In this document: positions 8,143-18,003 of the stretch, piece by piece
How positions within the stretch are numbered: position 1 is the stretch's first letter
How the letters are laid out: each line of letters opens with the position of its first letter
DNA from: Hyphomicrobium sp. LHD-15
Lineage (GTDB): Bacteria > Pseudomonadota > Alphaproteobacteria > Rhizobiales > Hyphomicrobiaceae
Direction: 5' to 3'
Length of the DNA: 64,000 nucleotides
Assembly: GCF_031157355.1 (NCBI RefSeq)
Contig: NZ_JAVIFT010000002.1
Span: 1,040,501 to 1,104,500 of the forward strand
Made by a program: the position numbers and the translations under genes
The notes under the pieces: model-generated
What the model saw: the letters and a program-made list of their open reading frames with translations, nothing else
Told to the model about the DNA's origin: nothing
The model's database searches: none

Positions 8143-9057
8143 ATGCTGAAATGGATTCTCAAGTGTGTGCCTCAGATGGCGCTGGCCGGGCTCGTCGCCC
8201 TGCTCGCACATCCGGGGACGGCGCTGGCCAACAACGGCCTGGGCCAGCCGCTACCCAAGCAGATGGGCTTGCAGGAAGCCGCCACTCCGATCGCGCGCGA
8301 GCTGCACAGCTTCTACGATCTGACGAACACGATCATCATCGCGATCGCGATCTTCGTGCTCATCCTGATGCTCTACGTAATGTTCCGCTTCAGCGAGAAG
8401 CGTAACCCGACCCCGAGCACCACGACCCATCACACGTTGCTCGAAGTGGCCTGGACAGTAATCCCGATCCTGGTTCTGGTCGTCATCGCGATCCCTTCGT
8501 TCAAGCTCCTGATGAACCAGTACAGCTATCCGAAGCCCGATCTCACCATCAAGGCGATCGCCAACTCGTGGTTCTGGGAATACGAGTATCCGGATAACGG
8601 CAACTTCTCGATCACCTCGAACATGCTGACCGACGACGAAGTCGCCGAGCGCGTGAAGGAAGGCATCCCGACGCCGCGCCTCCTGGCCGTCGACAACGAG
8701 ATCGTCGTGCCTGTCAATAAGGTGGTGCACGTGCTGGTGACGAGCAACGACGTCATCCACAATTGGACGGTGCAATCTTTCGGCTCGAAGATCGACGCCG
8801 TGCCCGGCCGCATGACGGCAACATGGTTCCAGCCGGAGAAGGAAGGCATCTTCTACGGCCAGTGCTCGGAACTCTGCGGTCTCAATCACGCATTCATGCC
8901 GATTGGCGTGCGCGTGGTCTCGGAAGCCGTGTACAACGAGTGGGCTGGCGCCATGCAGGCCAAGGACAAGAAGAAGGCACGTGAGATTCTCAAGAAGGTG
9001 GCTCTCGAGCAGGCCGGCGTGAAGACCGCCTCTGACGCTGCCCCGGCGCCGCAATAA
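8143..9057 (+). CDS. ctaC: Cytochrome c oxidase subunit II (aa3 type)
   Basis: Subunit II accepts electrons from cytochrome c through the binuclear CuA centre and passes them to heme a. The 304-residue precursor has a signal peptide ending near GTALANN. Two transmembrane helices follow (NTIIIAIAIFVLILMLYVMF and a second around VAWTVIPILVLVVIAIPSF), then the periplasmic cupredoxin domain. The CuA ligands are His206, Cys241, Cys245, His249 and Met252, with Glu243 contributing its carbonyl in CSELC. The C-terminal tail is Lys/Ala-rich. It is the first gene of the oxidase cluster, 87 bases before ctaD. Confidence 0.97.
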   Translation: MLKWILKCVPQMALAGLVALLAHPGTALANNGLGQPLPKQMGLQEAATPIARELHSFYDLTNTIIIAIAIFVLILMLYVMFRFSEKRNPTPSTTTHHTLLEVAWTVIPILVLVVIAIPSFKLLMNQYSYPKPDLTIKAIANSWFWEYEYPDNGNFSITSNMLTDDEVAERVKEGIPTPRLLAVDNEIVVPVNKVVHVLVTSNDVIHNWTVQSFGSKIDAVPGRMTATWFQPEKEGIFYGQCSELCGLNHAFMPIGVRVVSEAVYNEWAGAMQAKDKKKAREILKKVALEQAGVKTASDAAPAPQ

Positions 9058-9144
9058 GCGCCGAGACGGCGGCGGTCCGATACGGGACTGCCGCCTCGCC
9101 TGAAACAGGAATGGAAACACCCAGGTCAACAAGGGTTTCATACA

Positions 9145-10764
9145 ATGGGTAGCACGACCGCACATGCCGGCCACGATCACGACCACATCCCTACCGGGTG
9201 GCGTCGCTGGCTGTTTTCGACGAACCACAAAGACATCGGCACGATGTACCTGATCTTCGGCATGATCTCGGGTATCATCGGCGGTGCGCTTTCGATCGCC
9301 ATGCGCCTCGAGCTCGCAGAGCCGGGCATGCAGTACTTCTCCAACCCGCACATGTTCAACGTGTTCGTGACCGGCCATGGTCTCATCATGGTGTTCTTCA
9401 TGGTCATGCCGTCGACGATGGGCGGTTTCGGCAACTGGTTCGTACCGTTGCAGATCGGCGCGCCTGACATGGCGTTCCCGCGCATGAACAACATCTCGTT
9501 CTGGCTGTTGCCGGTGGCGCTGGCGCTGCTCCTGATCTCGATGTTCGTCGAGGGACCGTCGGGCATGCACGGCGTCGGCGGCGGCTGGACGCTCTATGCG
9601 CCGCTGTCGACCACGGGCCATCCCGGTCCGGCCGTCGACTTCGCGATCCTTGCGCTGCACGTCGCGGGCGCTTCGTCGATCCTCGGCGCTATCAACTTCA
9701 TCACCACCATCTTCAACATGCGCGCACCCGGCATGACTATCCACAAGATGCCGCTGTTCGTATGGTCGGTTCTGATCACCGCGTTCCTGCTGCTTCTCTC
9801 GCTCCCGGTTCTCGCCGGCGCGATCACGATGCTGCTCACGGACCGCAACTTCGGCACGACGTTCTTCTCGCCTGCTGGCGGTGGTGATCCGATCCTTTAC
9901 CAGCATCTGTTCTGGTTCTTCGGACACCCGGAAGTGTACATTCTGATCCTGCCCGGCTTCGGCATGATCAGCCACATCGTAGCGACGTTCTCGCGCAAGC
10001 CGGTGTTCGGCTACCTCGGCATGGCGTACGCAATGCTCGCCATTGGCCTCGTCGGCTTCATCGTGTGGGCGCACCACATGTATGCCGCCGGCCTCACCGT
10101 CAACACGCAGGCCTACTTCGTGTTCGCGACGATGGTCATCGCGGTTCCCACGGGTGTTAAGATCTTCTCGTGGATCGCCACCATGTGGGGCGGGTCGCTG
10201 CAGTTCCGGGTTCCCATGATCTGGGCGCTGGGCTTCATCTTCCTGTTCACGGTGGGCGGCGTCACGGGCGTGATGCTGGCCAACGCCGGTGTCGACCGCG
10301 CGCTGCATGACACCTATTACGTCGTGGCGCACTTCCACTACGTGCTGTCGCTCGGCGCCGTGTTCTCGATCTTCGCGGGCTACTACTACTGGTTCCCGAA
10401 GATGACCGGCTACATGTACTCGGAGTTCTGGGGCAAGACGCACTTCTGGATCACCTTCGTCGGTGCCAACATCCTGTTCTTCCCGCAGCACTTCCTCGGT
10501 CTCGCCGGCATGCCGCGCCGCTACGTGGACTATCCGGATGCCTACGCGTTCTGGAACCACGTTTCGTCGATCGGTTCGTATCTGACGGCGATCGGAACGC
10601 TCACGTTCTTCATCGGCATCTTCGTTGCTCTGGCCCGCAAGGTTCCGGCCGGCAACAATCCGTGGGGTCCGGGTGCAACGACGCTCGAGTGGACGTTGTC
10701 GTCGCCGCCTCCGTTCCACTGCTTCGAGACGCTGCCGCGCATTTCGGGCAGCTCGCACCACTAA
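9145..10764 (+). CDS. ctaD: Cytochrome c oxidase subunit I (aa3 type)
   Basis: Subunit I holds heme a and the heme a3-CuB site where O2 is reduced and protons are pumped. The 539-residue protein has about twelve membrane helices. GHPEVY places CuB ligand His261, the D-channel glutamate Glu263 and the cross-linked Tyr265. WAHHMY gives the other two CuB histidines, and [15 protein letters not shown] carries the heme ligands. [21 protein letters not shown] matches the D-channel entry. This makes it an A1-type heme-copper oxidase. The His-rich N-terminus (HAGHDHDH) is common in alphaproteobacterial subunits. Confidence 0.98.
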   Translation: MGSTTAHAGHDHDHIPTGWRRWLFSTNHKDIGTMYLIFGMISGIIGGALSIAMRLELAEPGMQYFSNPHMFNVFVTGHGLIMVFFMVMPSTMGGFGNWFVPLQIGAPDMAFPRMNNISFWLLPVALALLLISMFVEGPSGMHGVGGGWTLYAPLSTTGHPGPAVDFAILALHVAGASSILGAINFITTIFNMRAPGMTIHKMPLFVWSVLITAFLLLLSLPVLAGAITMLLTDRNFGTTFFSPAGGGDPILYQHLFWFFGHPEVYILILPGFGMISHIVATFSRKPVFGYLGMAYAMLAIGLVGFIVWAHHMYAAGLTVNTQAYFVFATMVIAVPTGVKIFSWIATMWGGSLQFRVPMIWALGFIFLFTVGGVTGVMLANAGVDRALHDTYYVVAHFHYVLSLGAVFSIFAGYYYWFPKMTGYMYSEFWGKTHFWITFVGANILFFPQHFLGLAGMPRRYVDYPDAYAFWNHVSSIGSYLTAIGTLTFFIGIFVALARKVPAGNNPWGPGATTLEWTLSSPPPFHCFETLPRISGSSHH

Positions 10765-10914
10765 GCAAGCGCGCGCACGGCGAGGTCGGAAGCCTCGTCG
10801 TGCGCCGCACGTTTCACATGCTGCGGGCGTGACGCCCGCGACACCTCGAAGCCGCAACGGAGAATTGCGAGCACTATCGGCGGGGGCAACCCGCTGCGGG
10901 AGGACGGAAAGCAA

Positions 10915-11847
10915 ATGTCAGGATTGACTGCCGACGGCGCACTGACAGGTTCGGCGACAAGCACGGAACCTTCGGTCGGCGATTTTTTCGAGTTGATGAA
11001 GCCGCGCGTGATGTCGCTCGTGGTGTTCACCTCGCTCGCAGGGTTGATCGCGGCTCCGGGTGACCTGCATCCGGTGCTAGCGATCATTGCGGTCATCTGC
11101 ATTGCGGTCGGTGCGGGCGCATCGGGCGCGCTCAACATGTGGTACGACGCGGACATCGACGCGAAGATGGCGCGCACGGCTGCGCGCCCCATTCCGCGCG
11201 GCCGGGTGACGCCCGACGAGGCGCTGGCCTTCGGCTCGGTGCTGTCGGTGATGTCGGTGGTTACGCTGGGCGTGCTGGTCAACTGGGTGGCCGGCGCTCT
11301 GCTCGCGCTCACGATCGCCTACTACGTCTTCTTCTACACGATGTGGCTCAAGCGCCGGACACCGCAGAACATCGTCATCGGCGGCGCTGCCGGTTCGTTC
11401 CCTCCGATGATCGGCTGGGCGGCCGTGACCGGGACCGTCACGATCGAAAGCGTGCTTCTGTTTCTCATCATCTTCATGTGGACGCCGCCGCACTTCTGGG
11501 CGCTGGCGCTCTACCGCTGCCGGGACTACGAGCGCGTCGGCGTGCCGATGCTGCCGGTGGTCGCCGGGCCGGACGAGACGCGCCGCCAGATCCTGCTTTA
11601 CTCGCTGGTGCTGACGCCGCTCGCCGTGATGCCTTATGTGATCGGCCTCGGCGGGATCGTTTATGCCGTGGTCTCGGTGGTGCTTGGTCTCATTTTCCTC
11701 CAGCTCGCCTTCAAGGTCTGGCGGATCCGCGAGGGGCGCGAAGCAGATCACGCGGCCAAGCGGCTGTTCACGTTCTCGATCTTCTATCTTTTCCTGCTGT
11801 TCGCGGTCATCCTGGGCGAGCACCTCGCCCTCAAGCTGATGGTGTAG
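10915..11847 (+). CDS. ctaB: Protoheme IX farnesyltransferase (heme O synthase)
   Basis: CtaB attaches a farnesyl group to heme b, giving heme O, the precursor of heme A for subunit I. The 310-residue membrane protein has the UbiA-superfamily motif [19 protein letters not shown], with Asp-rich Mg-diphosphate ligands. A second motif region is [15 protein letters not shown], and there are eight to nine hydrophobic helices. The ATG has GGAGGACGGAAAG upstream. The 150-base gap after ctaD contains two small hairpins, CGAGG/CCTCG at 10781-10797 and GCGGGC/GCCCGC at 10823-10839. Neither has a T-run, so they may be processing or partial attenuation structures. Confidence 0.96.
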   Translation: MSGLTADGALTGSATSTEPSVGDFFELMKPRVMSLVVFTSLAGLIAAPGDLHPVLAIIAVICIAVGAGASGALNMWYDADIDAKMARTAARPIPRGRVTPDEALAFGSVLSVMSVVTLGVLVNWVAGALLALTIAYYVFFYTMWLKRRTPQNIVIGGAAGSFPPMIGWAAVTGTVTIESVLLFLIIFMWTPPHFWALALYRCRDYERVGVPMLPVVAGPDETRRQILLYSLVLTPLAVMPYVIGLGGIVYAVVSVVLGLIFLQLAFKVWRIREGREADHAAKRLFTFSIFYLFLLFAVILGEHLALKLMV

Positions 11848-11884
11848 CGTGGGACAGATCGAACTCAATATACGCGAGGCAAAC

Positions 11885-12016
11885 GTGACGGGATCTGCAG
11901 ACGAAGAGAGCAAGCGCCTCAAGCGCCAGCGTCTGCGCTCGGTCGCGATCGCGTGCGGTCTCGGCTTCCTCGTGTTGCTGTTCTATGCGGCGACCATCGT
12001 GCGGATGGGGCACTAG
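11885..12016 (+). CDS. coxF: CoxF-like small membrane protein of the oxidase cluster
   Basis: This short open frame between ctaB and ctaG translates as VTGSADEESKRLKRQRLRSV, then one hydrophobic helix (AIACGLGFLVLLFYAATIV) and RMGH. In other alphaproteobacteria a small one-helix protein, often named CoxF, occupies the same slot between ctaB and ctaG. The GTG at 11885 is preferred because GAGG lies six bases before it, giving 43 residues. An earlier in-frame GTG at 11849, two bases after the ctaB stop, would give 55. The stop is immediately followed by the ctaG ATG. Its role is presumed to be oxidase assembly and is not established here. Confidence 0.7.
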   Translation: MTGSADEESKRLKRQRLRSVAIACGLGFLVLLFYAATIVRMGH

Positions 12017-12676
12017 ATGGATGGTGACCACGTGACCAACAGCGATCGTAACGAAGCCGAAGCGGTATCCGCCGCTGCGCCCGTTCGCGCTCCGGTTCGC
12101 CAGGTTTCCCATCGCGGGGTCGTGCTGACCTGCGTCGGCGCGCTCTTGTTCATGGGGGCGGCAACCTATGCCGCCGTTCCGCTCTATCGCATGTTCTGTC
12201 AGGTGACCGGCTTCGGCGGCACGCCGATGCGCGTGGAGAATGCCTCCACGACCATCGTCGACCGGACTATCACGGTGCGTTTCGATGCGAACGTGACGCC
12301 GGGCATGCCGTGGGAATTCCAGCCGGAGCAGCGCACGATCACGCTCAAGCTCGGCGAGAACGCGCTCGCTTTCTACAAGGCGCACAACAACTCGGATAAA
12401 ACGCTAACGGGCACGGCCGGCTTCAACGTCTCGCCGGACCTCGCAGGCGCTTATTTCAGCAAGATCGAGTGCTTCTGCTTCAAGGAGCAGACGCTGGCTC
12501 CCGGCGAGAGCATCGATATGCCGGTATCCTTCTACGTCGATCCCGCGATCCTCAAAGATCGGGATGCGGCGCACATCAACGAAATTACGCTCTCCTATAC
12601 GTTCTATCCGGTAGCTGGGAGCGGTGCAGCGGCGGAGGTCAAGCCGCAGCAACCGCAACAGCAAAAGGGAGGGTAG
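12017..12676 (+). CDS. ctaG: Cytochrome c oxidase assembly protein CtaG (Cox11)
   Basis: CtaG/Cox11 is a periplasmic copper chaperone, anchored by one helix, that delivers copper to the CuB site of subunit I. The 219-residue protein has a single N-terminal membrane segment (VVLTCVGALLFMGAATYAAVPLY). The conserved VPLYRMFCQVTGFGGT follows, and later the copper motif KIECFCFKEQ with the CFCF cysteine pair. The C-terminal tail, KPQQPQQQKGG, is low complexity. The start directly abuts the stop of the small coxF-like frame, so the two are coupled. Confidence 0.96.
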   Translation: MDGDHVTNSDRNEAEAVSAAAPVRAPVRQVSHRGVVLTCVGALLFMGAATYAAVPLYRMFCQVTGFGGTPMRVENASTTIVDRTITVRFDANVTPGMPWEFQPEQRTITLKLGENALAFYKAHNNSDKTLTGTAGFNVSPDLAGAYFSKIECFCFKEQTLAPGESIDMPVSFYVDPAILKDRDAAHINEITLSYTFYPVAGSGAAAEVKPQQPQQQKGG

Positions 12677-12803
12677 TGCCGAATATCGCCACGACCGGAC
12701 CTGAGGAGTTGTCGAAAGACCGGGCGTAGCGAAAGGGCATAGACGCAAGACTTCGGGCAGCTGGGCCGATCGGCTCTGGACCAAAGCCTGGAAAAAGTAA
12801 GAC

Positions 12804-12828
12804 CCCGGGGGAAACGCACACCTCCGGG
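12804..12828. other. Hairpin in the ctaG-ctaE spacer
   Basis: The 255-base gap between ctaG and ctaE holds an 8-bp stem, CCCGGGGG (12804-12811) with CCTCCGGG (12821-12828), including one G-T pair. It has a nine-base loop and no T-run after it. It may be an mRNA processing or partial termination site that sets the subunit III level. No gene is seen in the rest of the gap. Confidence 0.35.
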
Positions 12829-12931
12829 TTAAAAGACGGGCCAAGACGCGGGCTGCCTCATGACCTTTCGGGGGCGGGCAGCTCCGGACGAGGCCGGGGA
12901 ACGAAAACGAACGGGGACTGTGGAGACGAAT

Positions 12932-13891
12932 ATGGCTGAAGCGCACGGCAAGCAACATGACTACCATCTGCTCGATCCGAGCCCCTGGCCGTTGACGGCT
13001 TCGCTGTCGGCGTTCGTGACGGCGGTTGGCGCCATCATCTGGATGCGCTCGACCGGTGAGGGCGCGACGGGCCTGTTCGGCATCCACGGACCGTGGGTGT
13101 TCGCTGCCGGTTTTGCCGGCCTCATCGCCACGGCCTACCTGTGGTGGCGCGACGTCATCATCGAAGCTCACCGCGGCGATCATACGCCCGTTGTGCAGCT
13201 TCACCTGCGCTACGGCATCATCCTCTTCATCGCTTCCGAAGTGATGTTCTTCGTGGCCTGGTTCTGGGCCTACTTCGACTTCGCGCTGTTCCCCGCCGAC
13301 ATCTACACGCCGGAGAACGTCAAGGAAGCGCTCGGCATGGTGCAGCGGAACGCGCTGTTCGGTGGACAGTGGCCGCCGGTGCCGGTCGAGTCTACGGACG
13401 CCGTCATCCCGACCACGGGCGCGCCGGTCAACGGCTACTTCAAGGGCACCTTCGATCCGTGGGGCCTGCCGCTGGTCAACACGCTGATCCTGCTGTCCTC
13501 GGGCTGCACCGTCACGTGGGCGCATCACGCGCTCCTCAAGAACGATCGCCGCGGCCTCGTGCTTGGCCTCCTTGCGACGGTTCTGCTCGGGCTGCTGTTC
13601 ACCGCCACCCAGGCTTACGAGTACATGCATGCCGCGTTCACTTTCGGCGGCCATGCCTACGGCTCGGCCTTCTTCATGGCCACGGGCTTCCATGGCGCGC
13701 ACGTCATCATCGGCACGATCTTCCTGTTCGTGTGCCTGCTGCGCGCGCTCAAGGGCCACTTCACGCCGAAGCAGCACTTCGGCTTCGAGGCCGCTGCCTG
13801 GTACTGGCACTTCGTCGACGTGGTCTGGCTGTTCCTGTTCGCCGCCATCTACGTCTGGGGCGCGGGTGCAAATCCGGGCGCCGGGCACTGA
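12932..13891 (+). CDS. ctaE: Cytochrome c oxidase subunit III
   Basis: Subunit III stabilises the oxidase and supports proton uptake through the D channel. The 319-residue protein opens [20 protein letters not shown], a typical start for the family. It has seven hydrophobic helices, including [23 protein letters not shown] with the conserved Glu that contacts lipid. Further blocks are [34 protein letters not shown] and [14 protein letters not shown]. The start at 12932 is set by GGAGA six bases upstream; the 24 in-frame codons before it are spacer. The protein is somewhat longer than the common 260-300 residues because of a Pro/Val-rich loop after helix three. Confidence 0.97.
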   Translation: MAEAHGKQHDYHLLDPSPWPLTASLSAFVTAVGAIIWMRSTGEGATGLFGIHGPWVFAAGFAGLIATAYLWWRDVIIEAHRGDHTPVVQLHLRYGIILFIASEVMFFVAWFWAYFDFALFPADIYTPENVKEALGMVQRNALFGGQWPPVPVESTDAVIPTTGAPVNGYFKGTFDPWGLPLVNTLILLSSGCTVTWAHHALLKNDRRGLVLGLLATVLLGLLFTATQAYEYMHAAFTFGGHAYGSAFFMATGFHGAHVIIGTIFLFVCLLRALKGHFTPKQHFGFEAAAWYWHFVDVVWLFLFAAIYVWGAGANPGAGH

Positions 13892-13922
13892 CATCACGTC
13901 AGGCGATTTCGGTATAAGATCA

Positions 13923-13949
13923 GGGGCCGGGAAATTTCCCGGCCCCTTT
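13923..13949 (+). terminator. Intrinsic terminator or attenuator after ctaE
   Basis: A perfect palindrome spans 13923-13946: arms GGGGCCGGG and CCCGGCCCC with the loop AAATTT. TTT follows. It lies 31 bases after the ctaE stop and before the DUF983 gene, so downstream assembly genes may be read by partial readthrough or from their own promoter. Confidence 0.8.
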
Positions 13950-13992
13950 ATACATTCTCAGCTTTATGCGTTTTCGGGTGCGAGGAGTGGCG

Positions 13993-14391
13993 ATGACCGG
14001 CAAGGATCCGACAAACGCGTCCGGACGGGGTGTGTCCCCGATCGTGGCGGGGGTGCTGGCGCGCTGCCCTAGATGCGGACGGGGCTCGCTGTTCCACAAC
14101 GGGCTCATGCTGAAACCTTCGTGCGACGGCTGCGGACTCGACTACAAGTTCATCGATACCGGCGATGGGCCGGCCGTGTTCGCGATCCTGATCCTTGGCT
14201 TCGTCGTGCTCGGGGGTGCGCTGTTCGTCGAGTTTCGCTATGAGCCGCCGGTTTGGGTTCACGTGGTGCTGTGGGGGATCGTGACGCCGCTTCTGGCGTT
14301 TGGTCTTTTGCGTTTCCTCAAGGCGATCCTGATCGCGCTACAGTGGGTCAACAAGGCTGAAGAAGGCCGGTTGGCGAAAGACGACGCATGA
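13993..14391 (+). CDS. DUF983 family membrane protein
   Basis: This 132-residue protein has two Cys pairs near the N-terminus (CPRCGRGSLF and CDGCGLDY), likely a zinc-ribbon-like knuckle. Two membrane helices follow (AVFAILILGFVVLGGALFVEF and VHVVLWGIVTPLLAFGLLRFL). DUF983 genes are regularly found between ctaE and surf1 in alphaproteobacterial oxidase clusters, so a part in oxidase biogenesis is inferred; biochemical function is not known to me. The start at 13993 has GAGGAG upstream; a frame beginning nine codons earlier lacks a site. Its stop overlaps the surf1 ATG. Confidence 0.88.
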   Translation: MTGKDPTNASGRGVSPIVAGVLARCPRCGRGSLFHNGLMLKPSCDGCGLDYKFIDTGDGPAVFAILILGFVVLGGALFVEFRYEPPVWVHVVLWGIVTPLLAFGLLRFLKAILIALQWVNKAEEGRLAKDDA

Positions 14392-15161
14392 CGACTTCTC
14401 ACACTCCGAACAGTCAACCGGCACGGCGCGGCGGGATCGTCGTCGCCACGGTGATGACGCTTATCGCGCTGCCGATCCTGATCGGGCTCGGCGTCTGGCA
14501 GCTCGAGCGCAAGGCGTGGAAGGAAAGCCTGCTGACTGCGATCGCAGAGCGCACGAAGCAGGAGCCCGTCGATCTGCTCGGCACCTACAGCGCCACTCAC
14601 GAAAGCGACCTCGGCTTCGAATACGTTCGCGCCAAGGTCCGCGGCCGCTTCCTGAACGACAAGGAGCGCTATTTCTACGCGCCGGATCAGAAGCTCGGAC
14701 CGGGCTATCACGTCTATACGCCACTCGAAATCGCCGGCACGACGGCCGTCGTGTTCGTCAATCGGGGCTTCGTGACTGAGGACCTGAAGGACCCAGCCAA
14801 GCGTCGCGAGGGGCAGCTCGACGGCGAGGTCGAGGTCGTCGGCCTTCTACGGGGGCCTGGCATCAAAGCCACCTTCACGCCGGACAACGATCCGAAAGCG
14901 AACCTTTGGTTCTGGCGCGACTATGCGGGCCTCTTCGCCTCGGCGTTTTCCGGAACCGATCGGACCGCGATTGCGGCGTTTCTCGACGCGGAGGCGCCGG
15001 CGCCAGGGGGCTGGCCCAAGGGTGGGGCGACGCTCGTCGAGCTGCCGAACCGGCACCTCGAATATGCGCTGACCTGGTTTGGCCTCGCGGTGACGCTGGT
15101 GGCTATTTTCGGGGTGTTCGCCTGGACACGGCGTCGCGCCACACCCCCGGAACGGGGTTAA
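14388..15161 (+). CDS. SURF1 family cytochrome oxidase biogenesis protein
   Basis: SURF1/Shy1 proteins bind heme A and help insert it into subunit I. The 257-residue protein has the usual two-helix layout. An N-terminal helix (VATVMTLIALPILIGLGVWQLERKAWK, with the GxWQ(L/V)xRxxWK signature) is followed by a large periplasmic domain containing GPGYHVYTPL and VFVNRGFV. A C-terminal helix (YALTWFGLAVTLVAIFGVFAWTRR) ends it. The ATG overlaps the DUF983 stop (ATGA), so both are translated together. It closes the oxidase cluster. Confidence 0.94.
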   Translation: MTTSHTPNSQPARRGGIVVATVMTLIALPILIGLGVWQLERKAWKESLLTAIAERTKQEPVDLLGTYSATHESDLGFEYVRAKVRGRFLNDKERYFYAPDQKLGPGYHVYTPLEIAGTTAVVFVNRGFVTEDLKDPAKRREGQLDGEVEVVGLLRGPGIKATFTPDNDPKANLWFWRDYAGLFASAFSGTDRTAIAAFLDAEAPAPGGWPKGGATLVELPNRHLEYALTWFGLAVTLVAIFGVFAWTRRRATPPERG

Positions 15162-15301
15162 TCCAGGCTGCCGGGGCCGTCTCCGGCGGCCTCCGCTTGA
15201 TCGAGGGCAGTGCGCCCATTACAGCGTTAGGGCGGTATCAGGCGGCCGAGCCTGTTCGAATTCGGCAACGACCGGCTTTACAACCCAGGACATCAAATCC
15301 C

Positions 15302-16711
15302 GTGACCTACATCTCCACCCGTGGCGAAGCGCTTCCCCTCACCTTCGAGGATGTGCTGCTCATGGGGCTCGCGCGCGACGGTGGCCTTTACGTGCCGGCG
15401 GTCTGGCCTACGCTTTCGCGTGAGACGATCCAGTCGTTTGCCGGGAAGCCGTTCGCCGAAGTCGCGGCAAGCGTGATGGCGCCGTTCGTCGGGGAGAGCA
15501 TCGACAAGGCGACGCTGCTCGCGATGGCAGAGGACGCCTACGGTCACTTCGGACATCCGGCAGTGACGCCGCTGGTGCAGATCGACCGCAACCGGTGGGT
15601 GCTGGAGCTGTTCCACGGGCCGACGCTCGCGTTCAAGGACGTCGCGATGCAGCTGCTCGCGCGCCTCATGGATCATGCGCTTCAGCGCCGGGACCGTCGT
15701 GCGACCATCGTCGGCGCGACTTCGGGCGATACGGGTGGCGCTGCCATCGAGGCGTTCCGTTCGTCGAAGCGTGTGGACGTGGCGATCCTGTTTCCGGACG
15801 GGCGCGTCTCCGACGTGCAGCGGCGGATGATGACGACGCCGACGGAAGCGAACGTGCATGCAGTCGCGATCAAAGGCACGTTCGACGACTGCCAGGCCCT
15901 CGTCAAAGCGATGTTCAACGACCACGCGTTCCGCGACCGGCTTTCTCTCTCGGGTGTGAACTCGATCAACTGGGCGCGCATCGTCGCGCAGGTCACCTAC
16001 TATTTCGTAGCGGCGGCGGCACTCGGCGCGCCGCATCGGGCGATGACGTTTTCGGTGCCGACGGGCAACTTCGGCGACATTCTCGCGGGATGGGTCGCGA
16101 AGAAGATGGGGTTGCCGATCGAGCGTCTCGTGATCGCATCCAACGAGAACGATATCCTGCCGCGCGCGCACGCGAGCGGCGTCTATGAGATGCGGGGCGT
16201 TGTCGAAACGTCTTCGCCGTCGATGGACATTCAGATCTCGTCGAACTTCGAGCGTTATCTGTTCGAAGCCTCCGGGCGCGATCCGGCTTTCATTCGCGGG
16301 GCTATGGGGGCCCTGAGCCAGGGTGGGCGGTTCGAGCTTGCGGCAACCGCGGCAAAGTTCGGGAGCGAATTCCACGCGGCTTCGGCCAGTGAAGCGCAGG
16401 TGGCGGATGCGATCCGGCGTACGAAGGCGGCGAGCGGCTACCTGATGGATCCGCATACGGCGTGCGGGCTCGTGGCGCTCGAAAGCGCCGGTCCGCAATC
16501 CCAGACACCGGGCATCGTGCTTTCGACCGCGCATCCGGCGAAGTTCCCGGACGCGATGGAGCGCATCACCGGTGAGCGACCCGGCTTGCCGCCGCGGCTT
16601 TCGACGCTGCTCACCGATCGCGAGCGTTTCCCGGTTCTCGACAATGACCTCGACGCCGTCAAACGTTTCGTAGAGGGCGCCGTGCGCTCGGCATCGGCGG
16701 GGGCCTCATGA
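15302..16711 (+). CDS. thrC: Threonine synthase
   Basis: ThrC converts O-phosphohomoserine to threonine with PLP; the matching homoserine kinase is at 28628-29599. The 469-residue protein begins VTYISTRGEALPLTFEDVLL. It carries the PLP lysine Lys112 in FHGPTLAFKD, plus GATSGDTGGAAIEAF and SVPTGNFGDILAGW (cofactor phosphate and active-site loops). The GTG at 15302 is taken because family homology starts there and AGGA lies eleven bases upstream; the frame stays open far upstream in the surf1 region without homology. It overlaps the next gene by ATGA and heads a four-gene overlapping run. Confidence 0.95.
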   Translation: MTYISTRGEALPLTFEDVLLMGLARDGGLYVPAVWPTLSRETIQSFAGKPFAEVAASVMAPFVGESIDKATLLAMAEDAYGHFGHPAVTPLVQIDRNRWVLELFHGPTLAFKDVAMQLLARLMDHALQRRDRRATIVGATSGDTGGAAIEAFRSSKRVDVAILFPDGRVSDVQRRMMTTPTEANVHAVAIKGTFDDCQALVKAMFNDHAFRDRLSLSGVNSINWARIVAQVTYYFVAAAALGAPHRAMTFSVPTGNFGDILAGWVAKKMGLPIERLVIASNENDILPRAHASGVYEMRGVVETSSPSMDIQISSNFERYLFEASGRDPAFIRGAMGALSQGGRFELAATAAKFGSEFHAASASEAQVADAIRRTKAASGYLMDPHTACGLVALESAGPQSQTPGIVLSTAHPAKFPDAMERITGERPGLPPRLSTLLTDRERFPVLDNDLDAVKRFVEGAVRSASAGAS

Positions 16712-18003
16712 CGGAACAGATCTCGCGACTTTCGAATGGTCTCACGGTCGTCACCCATACGATGCCGCATCTCGAGACCACGTCGCTCGGGATCTGGGTC
16801 GGTGTGGGCTCGCGCCATGAGACGCTGGCCGAGAACGGCATCTCGCATTTCCTGGAGCACATGTCGTTCAAGGGAACGGCAAGCCGCTCGGCGCAGGCGA
16901 TCGCCGAGGAGATCGAGGCGGTCGGTGGCGAGCTGAATGCGGCTACGGGCCTTGAAACGACAGCCTATTTTGCGCGTGTTCTGAAGGGCGACGAGGGTGT
17001 CGCGCTGGAGCTTCTCGCCGATATTCTGCTCAATTCGAGGTTTTCCCCGGATGAACTCGAACGCGAGCGCGAGGTGATCCTTCAGGAAATCGCTGCGACG
17101 CGCGACATGCCGGACGACATCGTCTTCGAGCTGGTGAACGAAGCGGCCTATCCCGGCCAGTCCCTCGGCCGCACCATTCTGGGGCCTGCGGCCAACGTGC
17201 GCCGCTTTTCGCCGGTCGACCTCGCGGGCTTCCTCAAATCGCATTATCGGCCGGACCAAATGGTGCTCGCGGCGGCCGGCGCGGTTGGGCATGAGCCCCT
17301 GGTTCGCCACGCGGAAGCCCTATTCGGCGGGCTTACTTCCGAGGGAATCAAGGGTGAGGAGCAGGCGCGCTATCAGGGCGGCACCCGTTGGGATCACAAG
17401 CGTTTCGAGCAGAGCCATCTCGTGCTCGCGTTCGAGGCTCCATCCTATCGTGCTCAGGAATACTTTACGGCCCAGGTTTTCTCGGGGCTCTTCGGCGGCG
17501 GGATGTCGTCCCGGCTGTTCCAGGAGGCCCGCGAGAAGCGGGGGCTTTGCTATTCGATCTACTCATCCGCCTGGGGGCTCTCTGATACGGGGCTTCTTGC
17601 GGTCCACGCGGCGACGGGAACCGAAACGATGGCGAGCCTGATTGACGTGACGGGGGCCGAGCTCGAGGATGTTGCCCGAAACGGGCCGTCGGACGCCGAG
17701 CTTCATCGCGCGAAAGCTCAGCTCAAGGCCGGCCTGCTAATGAGTCTCGAATCGTCCTCGGCTCGCGCCGAGCAGATGGCACGGCAACTCTTGGCGCACG
17801 GACGGATCGTCGGCAGCGACGAACTGATCCGGAACGTCGATGCCGTGAGCGTCCAGGATGTCGGTCGTTTTGCGCAGCGTCTTCTGGCGCACAGGCCTTC
17901 GGCGGCCGTCGTTGGAGCCGGTAAGGCTTCGGAGCGGCTCGCGGCTGCGGCCGTGCAACGGATGGGACGTGGAGCGGTGAATTCGGAGGCGAAGACTGCC
18001 TGA
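16708..18003 (+). CDS. M16 family zinc peptidase (processing-peptidase type)
   Basis: This 431-residue protein resembles the mitochondrial processing peptidase beta subunit and bacterial PqqL/YmxG-type proteases. The inverted zinc motif HFLEH is intact at residues 47-51 (His47, Glu50, His51). The third ligand lies in the EREREVILQEI segment about 76 residues later. The C-terminal half has GGGMSSRLFQEAREKRGLCYSIYS, the usual substrate-clamp signature. No signal peptide is visible, so it should be cytoplasmic. In alphaproteobacteria this gene commonly follows thrC, as here, with an ATGA overlap. Natural substrates are unknown. Confidence 0.92.
   Translation: MTEQISRLSNGLTVVTHTMPHLETTSLGIWVGVGSRHETLAENGISHFLEHMSFKGTASRSAQAIAEEIEAVGGELNAATGLETTAYFARVLKGDEGVALELLADILLNSRFSPDELEREREVILQEIAATRDMPDDIVFELVNEAAYPGQSLGRTILGPAANVRRFSPVDLAGFLKSHYRPDQMVLAAAGAVGHEPLVRHAEALFGGLTSEGIKGEEQARYQGGTRWDHKRFEQSHLVLAFEAPSYRAQEYFTAQVFSGLFGGGMSSRLFQEAREKRGLCYSIYSSAWGLSDTGLLAVHAATGTETMASLIDVTGAELEDVARNGPSDAELHRAKAQLKAGLLMSLESSSARAEQMARQLLAHGRIVGSDELIRNVDAVSVQDVGRFAQRLLAHRPSAAVVGAGKASERLAAAAVQRMGRGAVNSEAKTA

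Noticed and set aside
8251-10914. An 887-residue open frame on the minus strand
   Set aside because: It is antisense to ctaC and ctaD, which have complete family motifs. Its product is His/Arg/Glu-rich with no domain, a typical shadow in GC-rich DNA.
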